From assembly GCA_965227035.1 (NCBI GenBank), contig OZ245724.1, positions 3,720,001 to 3,784,000 on the forward strand: a DNA stretch of 64,000 bases, in the 5' to 3' direction. The notes below the pieces were generated by a model that was not told where the DNA came from, made no database searches, and worked only from the letters and a program-made list of their open reading frames with translations. The translations under genes and the position numbers were made by a program. Shown here piece by piece: positions 26,426 through 34,578 of the stretch; the first letter of the stretch is position 1, and every line of letters starts with the position of its first letter. Origin of the DNA: CBDDFQ01 sp965227035 (GTDB taxonomy: Bacteria; Pseudomonadota; Gammaproteobacteria; Burkholderiales; Burkholderiaceae_C).

Positions 26426-27250
26426 ATGGCAACCAAAACCAAACAGCTGGCCGGCTACAAGGCCGAGAATTTTTTGTGGACCGTGAAGGGCAGTGTTGCC
26501 ACGATCACGCTCAATCGCGCAGAGCGCAAAAATCCGCTCACTTTCGAGTCGTACGCAGAGTTGCGCGATCTGTTCGGTGAACTCAAATACGCCGACGACA
26601 TCCACGCGATCATCATCACCGGCGCTGGCGAGAACTTCTGCTCCGGCGGCGACGTGCATGAAATCATAGGCCCGCTGCTCAAGCTGACTGCGCCCGAGTT
26701 GCTCGCGTTCACCCGCATGACAGGCGATGCAGTCAATGCAATGCGCAATTGCCCGCAACCCGTTATCGCTGCAGTCGATGGCGTGTGCGCTGGCGCAGGC
26801 GCGATTCTCGCGATGGCGTCCGACATGCGCATAGGAACCTCGCGAAGCAAGACGGCGTTCCTGTTCAATCGCGTCGGCCTTGCCGGATGCGACATGGGCG
26901 CCTGCGCGATTCTTCCGCGCATCATCGGGCAGGGCCGTGCGAGCGAGTTGCTGTACACCGGTCGGTCCATGGATGGCGATGAAGCGGAGCGCTGGGGTTT
27001 CTTCAATCGTGTCGTTGCGCCTGAAGCCTTGCTCGAAGCCGTGGAAAAGCTCGCGCTAGACCTCACGCGCGGCCCGACCTTCGCTAACGGCATGACCAAG
27101 AAAATGCTTCATCAGGAATGGGCAATGACGATAGAGCAGGCGATCGAATCCGAAGCGCAGGCGCAGGCTATCTGCATGCTCACGAAAGACTTCCAGCGCG
27201 CGTTCGATGCCTTCGTAGAGAAGCGTCGTCCGGCATTCGAAGGCAATTGA
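26426..27250 (+). CDS. Enoyl-CoA hydratase/isomerase family protein lacking both hydratase glutamates
   Basis: A 274-residue crotonase-fold protein (oxyanion segments ITGAGENFCSGGDVHE and VCAGAGAILAMASD). Aligned by eye with rat enoyl-CoA hydratase, the catalytic Glu144 and Glu164 positions are Ile127 and Arg149. An Asp at 156 lies near where isomerase-type members such as PaaG carry a catalytic Asp. The reaction is therefore probably not simple water addition; isomerisation, hydrolysis or ring opening of the modified aryl-CoA is possible. It lies 50 bases after marR, with an acyl-CoA dehydrogenase 10 bases downstream. Confidence 0.85.
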   Translation: MATKTKQLAGYKAENFLWTVKGSVATITLNRAERKNPLTFESYAELRDLFGELKYADDIHAIIITGAGENFCSGGDVHEIIGPLLKLTAPELLAFTRMTGDAVNAMRNCPQPVIAAVDGVCAGAGAILAMASDMRIGTSRSKTAFLFNRVGLAGCDMGACAILPRIIGQGRASELLYTGRSMDGDEAERWGFFNRVVAPEALLEAVEKLALDLTRGPTFANGMTKKMLHQEWAMTIEQAIESEAQAQAICMLTKDFQRAFDAFVEKRRPAFEGN

Positions 27251-27260
27251 AATCACTGCA

Positions 27261-28421
27261 ATGAGCGATACCAAATATCTCAAGTGGCCGTTCTTCGAAG
27301 AACGCCATCGCCAACTGGCAAACGACCTCGATGCGTGGGCAACGAAGAACATTTCGCAAACGCACGGTCACGATGTCGATCAGGAATGTCGCGATCTGGT
27401 GAAGCTGTTAGGCCGTGACGGCTGGCTCAAACATGCTGTGGCTGGCGTCTCGGATGGCGGTGCCACCGATGTGATCGACACACGATCGGTCTGCCTGATT
27501 CGCGAGACGCTGGGTCGTCATTCCGGTCTCGCCGATTTTGCATTTGCAATGCAGGGTCTCGGATCGGGCGCCATCAGCTTGTACGGCACGCCTGAGCAAC
27601 GCAAGACGTATCTCACTGCCGTTGCAAAGGGCGACGCCATTGCGGCATTCGCGCTGTCCGAACCGAACGCAGGATCGGACGTTGCCGCCATGGAATGCGC
27701 AGCACGCGTCGAAGGCAATGAAGTGGTTCTCGACGGCGAGAAAACCTGGATCTCCAACGGCGGCATCGCAGATTTCTACGTCGTGTTCGCACGCAGCGGC
27801 GAGGCGCCGGGATCGCGCGGCATCAGCGCATTCATCGTGCCTGCGAACACGCCCGGACTCGAGATCGCCGAACGAATCGACGTGATCGCGCCGCATCCGC
27901 TGGCTCGATTGAAGTTCACCAACTGCCGACTGCCTTTGTCGTCGCGACTCGGCGATGCAGCCGAAGGATTCAAGGTTGCGATGCGCACGCTAGACGTGTT
28001 CCGCGTGTCGGTGGCGGCGGCATCGCTCGGATTCGCACGACGTGCGTTCGACGAAGCGATGACGCACGTGAAGCAGCGCCCGATGTTCGGCAAGACGCTC
28101 GCCGATTTGCCGATCACGCAAGCCAAGCTCGCAGACATGGCGATGACGATCGACTCTTCTGCATTGCTCACCTATCGCGCTGCATGGCAACGCGACATGG
28201 GCGAGAACGTCACACGCGAAGCGGCGATGGCCAAGTTCACCGCGACCGAAGGTGCGCAAAAAGTGATCGACAGTGCGGTGCAGATGTTCGGTGGACTCGG
28301 CGTCAAAAGCGGCATGCCGGTCGAGCGTCTGTATCGCGAGATTCGCTCGCTGCGTATTTACGAAGGCGCATCGGAAGTGCAGCAGCTGATCATCGCGCGC
28401 GATTTACTTAAAGCAGATTAA
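27261..28421 (+). CDS. Acyl-CoA dehydrogenase family protein
   Basis: A 386-residue FAD acyl-CoA dehydrogenase. It has FALSEPNAGSDVAAM and TWISNGGIADFYVVFAR (flavin and acyl contacts), RQ-type loop QRPMFGKTLADLPITQ, and the C-terminal MFGGLGVKSGMPVERLYRE then IYEGASEVQQL, where the Glu is the usual catalytic base. It likely oxidises an alicyclic or opened acyl-CoA made by the upstream enzymes. It is part of the 22692-30044 operon. Confidence 0.92.
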   Translation: MSDTKYLKWPFFEERHRQLANDLDAWATKNISQTHGHDVDQECRDLVKLLGRDGWLKHAVAGVSDGGATDVIDTRSVCLIRETLGRHSGLADFAFAMQGLGSGAISLYGTPEQRKTYLTAVAKGDAIAAFALSEPNAGSDVAAMECAARVEGNEVVLDGEKTWISNGGIADFYVVFARSGEAPGSRGISAFIVPANTPGLEIAERIDVIAPHPLARLKFTNCRLPLSSRLGDAAEGFKVAMRTLDVFRVSVAAASLGFARRAFDEAMTHVKQRPMFGKTLADLPITQAKLADMAMTIDSSALLTYRAAWQRDMGENVTREAAMAKFTATEGAQKVIDSAVQMFGGLGVKSGMPVERLYREIRSLRIYEGASEVQQLIIARDLLKAD

Positions 28422-28434
28422 AGGCAGATTTCAA

Positions 28435-28827
28435 ATGAACGTTCTTCTTCCGGCCGGCTGGCCTCGTCCCAAGGGTTACGCCAACGGCGTCGCCGCCACT
28501 GGCCGCCAGGTGTTCATCGCGGGCATGATCGGCTGGGACTCGCAATGCGTTTTCCACAGCGATGATTTCGTCGCACAGACTCGTCAGGCCTTGCAGAACA
28601 TCGTCGATGTGCTGGCGGAGGCAGGCGGCAAGCCCGAGCATCTTGTGCGCGTCACTTGGTACGTCACCGACAAGAAGGAATACATTGCAGCGGGTCGTGA
28701 AGTCGGCAAGGCGTGGAAAGAAATCATCGGTTGCTACAACGCGGCCATGTCGGCAGTGCAGGTGGTGGCACTCATGGAAGATCGTGCGAAGGTCGAGATC
28801 GAGGCCACGGCGGTCATTCCCGAATAG
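28435..28827 (+). CDS. RidA/YjgF-family protein without the catalytic arginine
   Basis: A 130-residue Rid-fold protein. The family's imine-deaminase Arg (E. coli RidA Arg105, motif PARS) is Met105 here (YNAAMSAVQVVAL), so it belongs with Rid groups that lack the classical activity; the VEIEATAVIP end is conserved. In the 2-aminobenzoyl-CoA route the ring product is an enamine, so a Rid-type protein fits the context, but this residue change makes a simple RidA deaminase doubtful. It is 13 bases after the dehydrogenase gene. Confidence 0.88.
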   Translation: MNVLLPAGWPRPKGYANGVAATGRQVFIAGMIGWDSQCVFHSDDFVAQTRQALQNIVDVLAEAGGKPEHLVRVTWYVTDKKEYIAAGREVGKAWKEIIGCYNAAMSAVQVVALMEDRAKVEIEATAVIPE

Positions 28828-28844
28828 TCGCAAGGGCAGCTTGC

Positions 28845-30044
28845 ATGTCGACGTCTGAAACAGCATCTTCGGACGAATTTTCTCTCTGGAAAATTGCGAT
28901 CCCGGCATTCGGCCCGTCGCTCATGTTCGGCGTCGGTGAGGGAGCGATTCTTCCGATCGTCCCGCTCGTTGCCAAGGATCTCGGCGCATCGGTTTCGATG
29001 GCCGCACTCATCGTTGCGCTGATCAGCATCGGCGCCCTGCTCAACAACATTCCGGCTTCGCTCATCACCATGAAATTCGGTGAGCGCTGGGCCATCATCC
29101 TGGCGGGAATCTGGAGCGCGCTGGGCATGGTCATCTGCATCGTCACGCCGAATCTTTTCTTTTTCGCGCTCGGGTGTCTGATGGTCGGCATGTCGCAATC
29201 GGTCTATAACCTCGCGCGGCAAAGTTATCTCACCGAGGTGGTGCCCATAGCCTACCGAGCACGCGCGCTTTCGACCCTGGGCGGCATGATGCGCGTCGGG
29301 ATGTTCATCGGCCCGTTCACGGCGGCTGGTGTGATCCACTTCTTCGGCATCGCGTCTGCATTCGGCGTCGGTATCGTTGCCATGGGGGTTGCTGTGCTCA
29401 TCGGCTCACGCATTCCCGACCTGCGTTTCGCAGTGCCCACCGATGGCAAGGCGCCACCCGCTGCAGTCACCATGATGTCCACGATACGAGACCATCGCCA
29501 CGTGTTCCTCACGCTGGGACTGACGGTGCTCATGGTGATGGCGGTCCGCTCGTCGCGTCAGGCCGTCATTCCGCTCTGGGCCGATCATTTGGGACTCGCT
29601 CCGGCTGTTGCATCGCTCATTTACGGTTTGTCTGGTGGGGTGGAAATGCTGCTGTTCTATCCCGCTGGGAAGGTGATGGACATCAAAGGCAGGCGCTGGG
29701 TGGCGGTGCCGTCGATGGTGATCATGGGAACGGCCATGTTGCTGATTCCATTTACGACCGGCTACGTGTCCTTGTTGATCGCAGCGATGGCCATTGGTGT
29801 CGGCAACGGTATCGGTGCCGGCATGAACATGACGCTCGGCGCAGATCACGCGCCCCGGCATGGACGAACGCACTTTCTTGGCGTGTGGCGATTGATGGCG
29901 GACGTGGGAGGCTCGTCAGGGCCTGCCTTGCTGTCGCTGCTCGTTGCTACTGCTTCACTTGCTGTCGGCGTTGCTGCTACCGGCGTTATCGCGCTGGTTG
30001 CAGCGTTCCTGCTGTCGCTCTGGATTCCACGCCGACTCGACTAG
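28845..30044 (+). CDS. Major facilitator superfamily transporter
   Basis: A 399-residue protein with about 12 predicted membrane segments. The start ATG 28845 (MSTSETASSDEFSLWK) is 17 bases after the RidA-like stop and preceded by AAGGGCAG. MFS signature-like segments occur at LITMKFGERWAII and VMDIKGRRWVA. As the last gene of the aryl-CoA operon it probably carries the aromatic acid substrate, or exports a product; the direction cannot be read from sequence. Confidence 0.88.
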   Translation: MSTSETASSDEFSLWKIAIPAFGPSLMFGVGEGAILPIVPLVAKDLGASVSMAALIVALISIGALLNNIPASLITMKFGERWAIILAGIWSALGMVICIVTPNLFFFALGCLMVGMSQSVYNLARQSYLTEVVPIAYRARALSTLGGMMRVGMFIGPFTAAGVIHFFGIASAFGVGIVAMGVAVLIGSRIPDLRFAVPTDGKAPPAAVTMMSTIRDHRHVFLTLGLTVLMVMAVRSSRQAVIPLWADHLGLAPAVASLIYGLSGGVEMLLFYPAGKVMDIKGRRWVAVPSMVIMGTAMLLIPFTTGYVSLLIAAMAIGVGNGIGAGMNMTLGADHAPRHGRTHFLGVWRLMADVGGSSGPALLSLLVATASLAVGVAATGVIALVAAFLLSLWIPRRLD

Positions 30045-30055
30045 CAGTTGCGTTC

Positions 30056-30610
30056 CTAGCGGGCAGCCTCGGGAATCTCGCAGACCCGGGTCATGAAACC
30101 GGCACCCAGAAGCACGCGTGCCATACCGGTGAGCATCGCGATAGTCGTCAGCAGCTCCATCAACTCGTCTGGCTTGAATTCTCGATTCAATCGCGCAATC
30201 AGCACCTCATCGAGCGTGCCGTCGGGATCGAAGTTGGACAGTCTGGAGGCAGCGTCGACGGCCGCTTGCTCAGCGCTCGAGAAAGTGGGGAATTGTCCGT
30301 CGACGAACAGGGCGTCGATTTCGACTTCGCTCACCCCGTTGTCCAGAGCGGAGAGGCGATCGCCGATTTGGCAAAACGAGCATCCGTTCAATGCCGCAAG
30401 TCGCAGTCTCGCGATCTCTTTCAGTCGCACCGGCAGCAAGCCTTTGAAGAACACGTCGCGATAGAAGTGCCCCCAGTAAAGCTCCACGATGTGCGGGGCA
30501 TGTGCTGCAAACCTGAAGAAGCGCGTGTCGCCGCCAAGCGCGTCGACTTGTTCGATCTTGTCGTGCAAAGGCGCGCCGATCTGGACGAGAGGAACTTGCG
30601 GGAATGCCAT
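30056..30610 (-). CDS. Carboxymuconolactone-decarboxylase-family protein
   Basis: A 184-residue all-helical AhpD/CMD-like protein. The redox-type CSFC motif lies in RLAALNGCSFCQIGDRLSAL; classical AhpD peroxidases have CxxC-x3-His, whereas here the fourth residue after the second Cys is Asp, so peroxidase activity is uncertain. It is transcribed towards the MFS gene (11 bases apart) and so is not in the aryl-CoA operon. The 207 bases upstream (30611-30817) show no clear site. Confidence 0.85.
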   Translation of the reverse strand: MAFPQVPLVQIGAPLHDKIEQVDALGGDTRFFRFAAHAPHIVELYWGHFYRDVFFKGLLPVRLKEIARLRLAALNGCSFCQIGDRLSALDNGVSEVEIDALFVDGQFPTFSSAEQAAVDAASRLSNFDPDGTLDEVLIARLNREFKPDELMELLTTIAMLTGMARVLLGAGFMTRVCEIPEAAR

Positions 30611-30817
30611 GACTTGCCTTTCGATCCATAGTGGTCGCGGAATAACAATAATCTTGCGCGACTGTGCGGCTTAGGTCCTCGTCGCGGCCAGGGTGTATCC
30701 GCTGTTCGGACAGGAGAGATACATCGAGGTCAAATTTCGAGAAACCGAATCCGGTCCGACGCAAGACTGAGGGCAAGCTCGAAGATTGACTCCTGTGGCG
30801 GCTGCACTCTCCAATAT

Positions 30818-31609
30818 TCAAAGCCCAAACTCGTAATCGATAGTCACCGGCGCGTGATCCGAGAACTTGATGTCCTTGAAGATGTGCTCCGCCCTCGCCA
30901 GCTTCGCGATCGCTGGCGTCGCCAAGTGATAGTCCAGTCGCCACCCCACGTTCTTCGCGTAAGCCTGTCCGCGATTGCTCCACCAGGTGTAGGCGGCGTC
31001 CGTGGTGTCGGGTTGCAGGTGACGATAAACGTCGACGATCCCGCATTCGTCCAACAATTTTGTCATCCAGTCGCGCTCTTCCGGTAGGAAGCCGCTGTTC
31101 TTGCGGTTGCCTTTGAAGTTCTTCAGGTCGATTTCTTTGTGGGCGATGTTGATGTCGCCGCACAGGATGAACTCGCGTGAATTTTTGAGGTTGTGAAGGT
31201 AAGGGTAGAAGTCGGCCAGGAATCTGAACTTGGCGGCCTGGCGTTCTTCGCCCGAGGATCCGCTTGGGAAGTACACGCTCAATATCGAGAATTTGCGAGT
31301 GGGCGTGTCGAATCTAAGTTCGACGTAGCGGCCTTCCAAATCGAATTCGTCGTGGCCCCACCCGCTGATTGCGTCGCTGGGTTCGTGCTTGCTGTAGATG
31401 CCGACGCCCGAGTAGCCCTTCTTCTCGGCGAAGTGAAAATGTCCCTTAAGTCCGGACAATTCCTCGAATTTGCCAGTTATATCTGCTGCTTGGGCTTTCA
31501 CCTCCTGCACGCAAATACAATCCGGTCTGGTTTTTGCAACCCAGTCTTGCAGGCCCTTGTTGGCCGCGGAGCGGATTCCGTTGAGGTTGAGGCTGGTTAA
31601 TTTGAACAA
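30818..31609 (-). CDS. xth: Exodeoxyribonuclease III
   Basis: A 263-residue endonuclease/exonuclease/phosphatase-fold AP endonuclease. It has SLNLNGIRSA (metal-side Asn10), CVQEVKAQ (Glu36), GYSGVGIYSK, LCGDINIAH, TWWSNRGQAY and FSDHAPVTIDY (catalytic Asp-His). It repairs abasic sites and 3'-blocked ends. The start codon is TTG at 31609 (MFKLTSLN matches the family N-terminus), with AGGA upstream. Only 11 bases separate it from the ATG of divergent pyrE. Confidence 0.93.
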   Translation of the reverse strand: MFKLTSLNLNGIRSAANKGLQDWVAKTRPDCICVQEVKAQAADITGKFEELSGLKGHFHFAEKKGYSGVGIYSKHEPSDAISGWGHDEFDLEGRYVELRFDTPTRKFSILSVYFPSGSSGEERQAAKFRFLADFYPYLHNLKNSREFILCGDINIAHKEIDLKNFKGNRKNSGFLPEERDWMTKLLDECGIVDVYRHLQPDTTDAAYTWWSNRGQAYAKNVGWRLDYHLATPAIAKLARAEHIFKDIKFSDHAPVTIDYEFGL

Positions 31610-31620
31610 GGGAATTCCTA

Positions 31621-32352
31621 ATGGTCGTCAGTCAGGGTCAAGGCATCGATAAAGCACAGGAACTCGATCGACTGGCCCAGGATTTCGTGCAGTTTTCTCG
31701 GGACGCCGGCGTCCTGAAATTCGGGGAATTCAAGACCAAGGCCGGTCGCATGAGCCCGTATTTTTTCAACGCAGGACTCTTCGACGACGGCGCGAAACTC
31801 GGCAAGCTGGCCGCATTTTATGCAAAGCGCCTGATGTTGAGCGATATCGAATTCGACATGATTTTCGGCCCCGCTTACAAAGGCATCCCCTTGGGTGCGG
31901 CAGTTGCGATCGAGTTAGCAAGGCTCGGAAAGAACGTACCTTTTGCTTACAACCGCAAAGAAGCGAAAGATCATGGAGAGGGCGGAACACTTGTCGGCGC
32001 GAAGCTAGAGGGTCGCGTGCTGATCGTCGACGACGTGATGTCAGCCGGTACGGCGGTGCGCCAATCGATCGCCATCATCGAGGCGGCAGGTGCCAAGGCG
32101 CATGCGGTCGCCATTGCTTTGGACAGGCAGGAAATGGCAACCGAGAACGGCGTCGACGTGAAACATAGCGCGGTTCAGTTCGTTAAAAACCAGTTAGGAA
32201 TGCAGGTTTGTTCGATTGCCCGTCTTGTTGATTTGCTGCACTATCTGGAAGAACACCAGCAGGGAGACCCGCTGGCCAATCAACATGATGGTTTGGGCGC
32301 TCACCATCAACGAGTGTTGCATTACAGGGAGCGCTACGGCGTAGAAGATTGA
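31621..32352 (+). CDS. pyrE: Orotate phosphoribosyltransferase
   Basis: A 243-residue type I PRTase converting orotate and PRPP to OMP in pyrimidine synthesis. It has KFGEFKTKAGRMSPYFFNAG, FGPAYKGIPLG, YNRKEAKDHGEGG (flexible loop) and the PRPP motif VLIVDDVMSAGTA. The C-terminus is about 20 residues longer than in E. coli, common in betaproteobacteria. AAGGGA, 8 bases upstream, supports ATG 31621. The stop overlaps the next start by one base. Confidence 0.95.
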   Translation: MVVSQGQGIDKAQELDRLAQDFVQFSRDAGVLKFGEFKTKAGRMSPYFFNAGLFDDGAKLGKLAAFYAKRLMLSDIEFDMIFGPAYKGIPLGAAVAIELARLGKNVPFAYNRKEAKDHGEGGTLVGAKLEGRVLIVDDVMSAGTAVRQSIAIIEAAGAKAHAVAIALDRQEMATENGVDVKHSAVQFVKNQLGMQVCSIARLVDLLHYLEEHQQGDPLANQHDGLGAHHQRVLHYRERYGVED

Positions 32353-33020
32353 TGTTCAAAAGGCAGGATTTGTCGTCGCCAAAACAATGGCTTCCTTTGA
32401 TAGGCGCGATCGGAGTTGTGCTGCTTGCATTCGCTGGACAGAGCGCTTTCGCACAACAGATCTTCAGTTGCGTGGATGGCAGAGGTCGCGTGATTACCGC
32501 CGACCGTCCTATTCCTGAATGCATCGATCGCGAACAGCGACTCCTGAACCCCAGCGGAACGACGAAAGCCCGCGTGGAAAAAAGCCTGACCGCCGACGAA
32601 CGCGCCGCAAAAGAAGAACAGGAAAAAGCAGTTGCGGCCGAAGCCGCACGCATTGCCGAAGACAAGCGCCGCGATCGTGCGCTGATCACTCGCTACCCCA
32701 CGCGTGCGGTTCACGATCGCGAGCGCGCCGAGGCACTGGGTCAGATCGATCAGGTGATTGCTGCTGCCGACAAGCGCAAGGGCGAACTCGCGCAGGAGCG
32801 CAAAGTGATCGATTCCGAGATGGAGTTCTACAAGAAGGATCCGTCCAAAATCCCGCCGTCGATTCGCCGCCAGGTCGAAGACAACGAGGCGAGTATTGCG
32901 GTACAAAACCGGTTCATCGGCGACCAGCTGAACGAGAAGAAGCGGGTCAACGCGCGCTTCGATGAAGAGCTGGTCAAGCTGATAAGCCTCTGGGCGATTC
33001 GGGGCCAGCCAACTCGTTGA
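32352..33020 (+). CDS. DUF4124-domain periplasmic protein
   Basis: A 222-residue protein. The signal peptide (about residues 1-34, ending SAFAQ) is followed by a DUF4124-like segment (QIFSCVDGRGRVITADRPIPEC) and then a long charged helical region (about 70-190) with coiled-coil character. The function is unknown. ATG 32352 overlaps the pyrE stop (TGATG). A strong terminator follows immediately. Confidence 0.85.
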   Translation: MFKRQDLSSPKQWLPLIGAIGVVLLAFAGQSAFAQQIFSCVDGRGRVITADRPIPECIDREQRLLNPSGTTKARVEKSLTADERAAKEEQEKAVAAEAARIAEDKRRDRALITRYPTRAVHDRERAEALGQIDQVIAAADKRKGELAQERKVIDSEMEFYKKDPSKIPPSIRRQVEDNEASIAVQNRFIGDQLNEKKRVNARFDEELVKLISLWAIRGQPTR

Positions 33021-33036
33021 GCCTTCCCGCTCCAGG

Positions 33037-33065
33037 AAAAAAAGCCAGCGACAAGCTGGCTTTTT
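33037..33065. terminator. Bidirectional intrinsic terminator between the DUF4124 gene and gatB
   Basis: AGCCAGC (33043-33049) pairs with GCTGGCT (33055-33061) around GACAA, flanked by seven A on the left and five T on the right, so it can end the pyrE transcript and, read on the other strand, the gatCAB transcript. Confidence 0.85.
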
Positions 33066-33081
33066 GCTGTGCGATCCAGTG

Positions 33082-33102
33082 GGTACTCGGTACTCGGTAC
33101 TC
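33082..33102. repeat. Three tandem copies of GGTACTC
   Basis: A 7-base unit repeats three times without mismatch; the third copy runs into the gatB stop codon (TGA on the minus strand at 33101-33103). It could be slippage-prone but is too short to assign a function. Confidence 0.6.
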
Positions 33103-34576
33103 AGCCCAGTTTTTTCTTCAGCAACTCGTTGATCTGCGCGGGGTTGCCCTTGCCACGCGTGGCTTTCATGGCTTGCCCGACCAGCGCATTGAACGCTTTT
33201 TCCTTGCCAGCGCGGAACTCCTCGACATTCTTCGAATTCGCCGCCAGCACGTCGTCGATTATTTTTTCGAGCTCGCCGGTGTCGCTCATCTGACGCAGAC
33301 CCTTCGAGTCGATCAGTGAATCGACATCGCTGCCTTCGCCCGACCACATCGCATCGAACACCTGCTTCGCTGCATTGTTCGAGATCGTGCCATCTGCAAT
33401 GCGTGAGACGAGGGATGCAAGCATCGTTGTCGTCACTGGTGACGCGGAGATAAATTTGTCATCCGCTTTCAGACGACGCGACATCTCGCCCATGATCCAG
33501 TTGCTGGTGAGCTTGGCTTGCTTGCTGATGCCAGCCGATGCTTCGAACCACACGCCTGTATCTCTATCCTGCGTGAGCGACGCCGCGTCGTATTCGGACA
33601 AGCCGTAGTCCTTCACGAATCGCGCAGCCATCGAGCGCGGCAGCTCCGGCATTTCGCTTTGAACGCGCGCGACCCATTCGCGATCGATATCTAGCGGCGG
33701 CAGATCCGGGTCGGGGAAATATCGATAGTCCGCTGCGTCTTCCTTGGTGCGCATTGCACGCGTCTCGCCGGTGTCTGCGTTGAACAAAACCGTGGCCTGC
33801 TGAATTGCATTGCCGTCTTCTATCTGCTCGATCTGCCACTGCACTTCGTAGTCGATCGCCTGCTGCATAAACTTGAAGCTGTTCAGGTTCTTGATCTCGC
33901 GGCGCGTGCCGAATGCGGCACCCGGTTTGCGCACAGACACGTTGGCATCGCAACGGAAACTGCCTTCCTGCATGTTGCCGTCGCTGATGCCGATCCAGGT
34001 CACGATCTTGTGGAGCTCGCGTGCGTACGCAACCGCTTCTTCGCTCGATCGCATGTCGGGTTGAGTCACGATTTCGAGCAGCGGGGTTCCTGCGCGATTC
34101 AAGTCGATGCCCGATTGGCCGATGAAATCTTCGTGCAAGGATTTGCCCGCGTCTTCTTCAAGATGCGCGCGCACCAGTCGAACGGACATTTTTTCTTCGC
34201 CGACGAAAAAGCTCACTTCGCCGCCTTGAACGACGGGAATTTCGTACTGGCTGATCTGGTAGCCCTTGGGCAAATCGGGATAGAAATAATTCTTGCGCGC
34301 GAAGATGCTGCGCTCTGCCACATGCGCGCCCACTGCGAGTCCGAATTGAATCGCGCGTTCGACCGCACCGATGTTCATCACCGGCAAAGTCCCCGGCAAA
34401 GCGAGATCGACAGGGCTTGCCTGTGTGTTCGGCTCCGCGCCAAACGCGGTGGAAGAACGGCTGAAGATTTTGCTGTTGGTGGACAACTGGCAATGTGTCT
34501 CGAAGCCGATGACGACCTCGTAGCCCTGAATGAGCTTCGGTGTTCCGGCAGATGTTTTTTCTGTGAATTCGCTCAT
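33101..34576 (-). CDS. gatB: Asp-tRNA(Asn)/Glu-tRNA(Gln) amidotransferase subunit B
   Basis: A 491-residue GatB. It has the catalytic-domain motifs YEVVIGFETHCQL, SPVDLALPGTLPVMN, KNYFYPDLPKGYQISQYE, HLEEDAGKSLH and DLNRAGTPLLEIVT, followed by the helical and YqeY tRNA-recognition domains. It activates the misacylated tRNA carboxylate for amidation with ammonia from GatA. ATG 34576 (MSEFTEKTS) is chosen; the longer frame would run into gatA, whose stop lies 2 bases away. Confidence 0.96.
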   Translation of the reverse strand: MSEFTEKTSAGTPKLIQGYEVVIGFETHCQLSTNSKIFSRSSTAFGAEPNTQASPVDLALPGTLPVMNIGAVERAIQFGLAVGAHVAERSIFARKNYFYPDLPKGYQISQYEIPVVQGGEVSFFVGEEKMSVRLVRAHLEEDAGKSLHEDFIGQSGIDLNRAGTPLLEIVTQPDMRSSEEAVAYARELHKIVTWIGISDGNMQEGSFRCDANVSVRKPGAAFGTRREIKNLNSFKFMQQAIDYEVQWQIEQIEDGNAIQQATVLFNADTGETRAMRTKEDAADYRYFPDPDLPPLDIDREWVARVQSEMPELPRSMAARFVKDYGLSEYDAASLTQDRDTGVWFEASAGISKQAKLTSNWIMGEMSRRLKADDKFISASPVTTTMLASLVSRIADGTISNNAAKQVFDAMWSGEGSDVDSLIDSKGLRQMSDTGELEKIIDDVLAANSKNVEEFRAGKEKAFNALVGQAMKATRGKGNPAQINELLKKKLG

Positions 34577-34578
34577 GA

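Noticed and set aside
30611..30817. Possible small gene between the CMD-family gene and xth
   Set aside because: Open frames here are continuations of shadows of xth; no start with a ribosome site and no hairpin.
33082..33102. GGTACTC triple repeat as a CRISPR or phase-variation tract
   Set aside because: Three 7-base copies with no spacers, outside any promoter; only noted as a short repeat.
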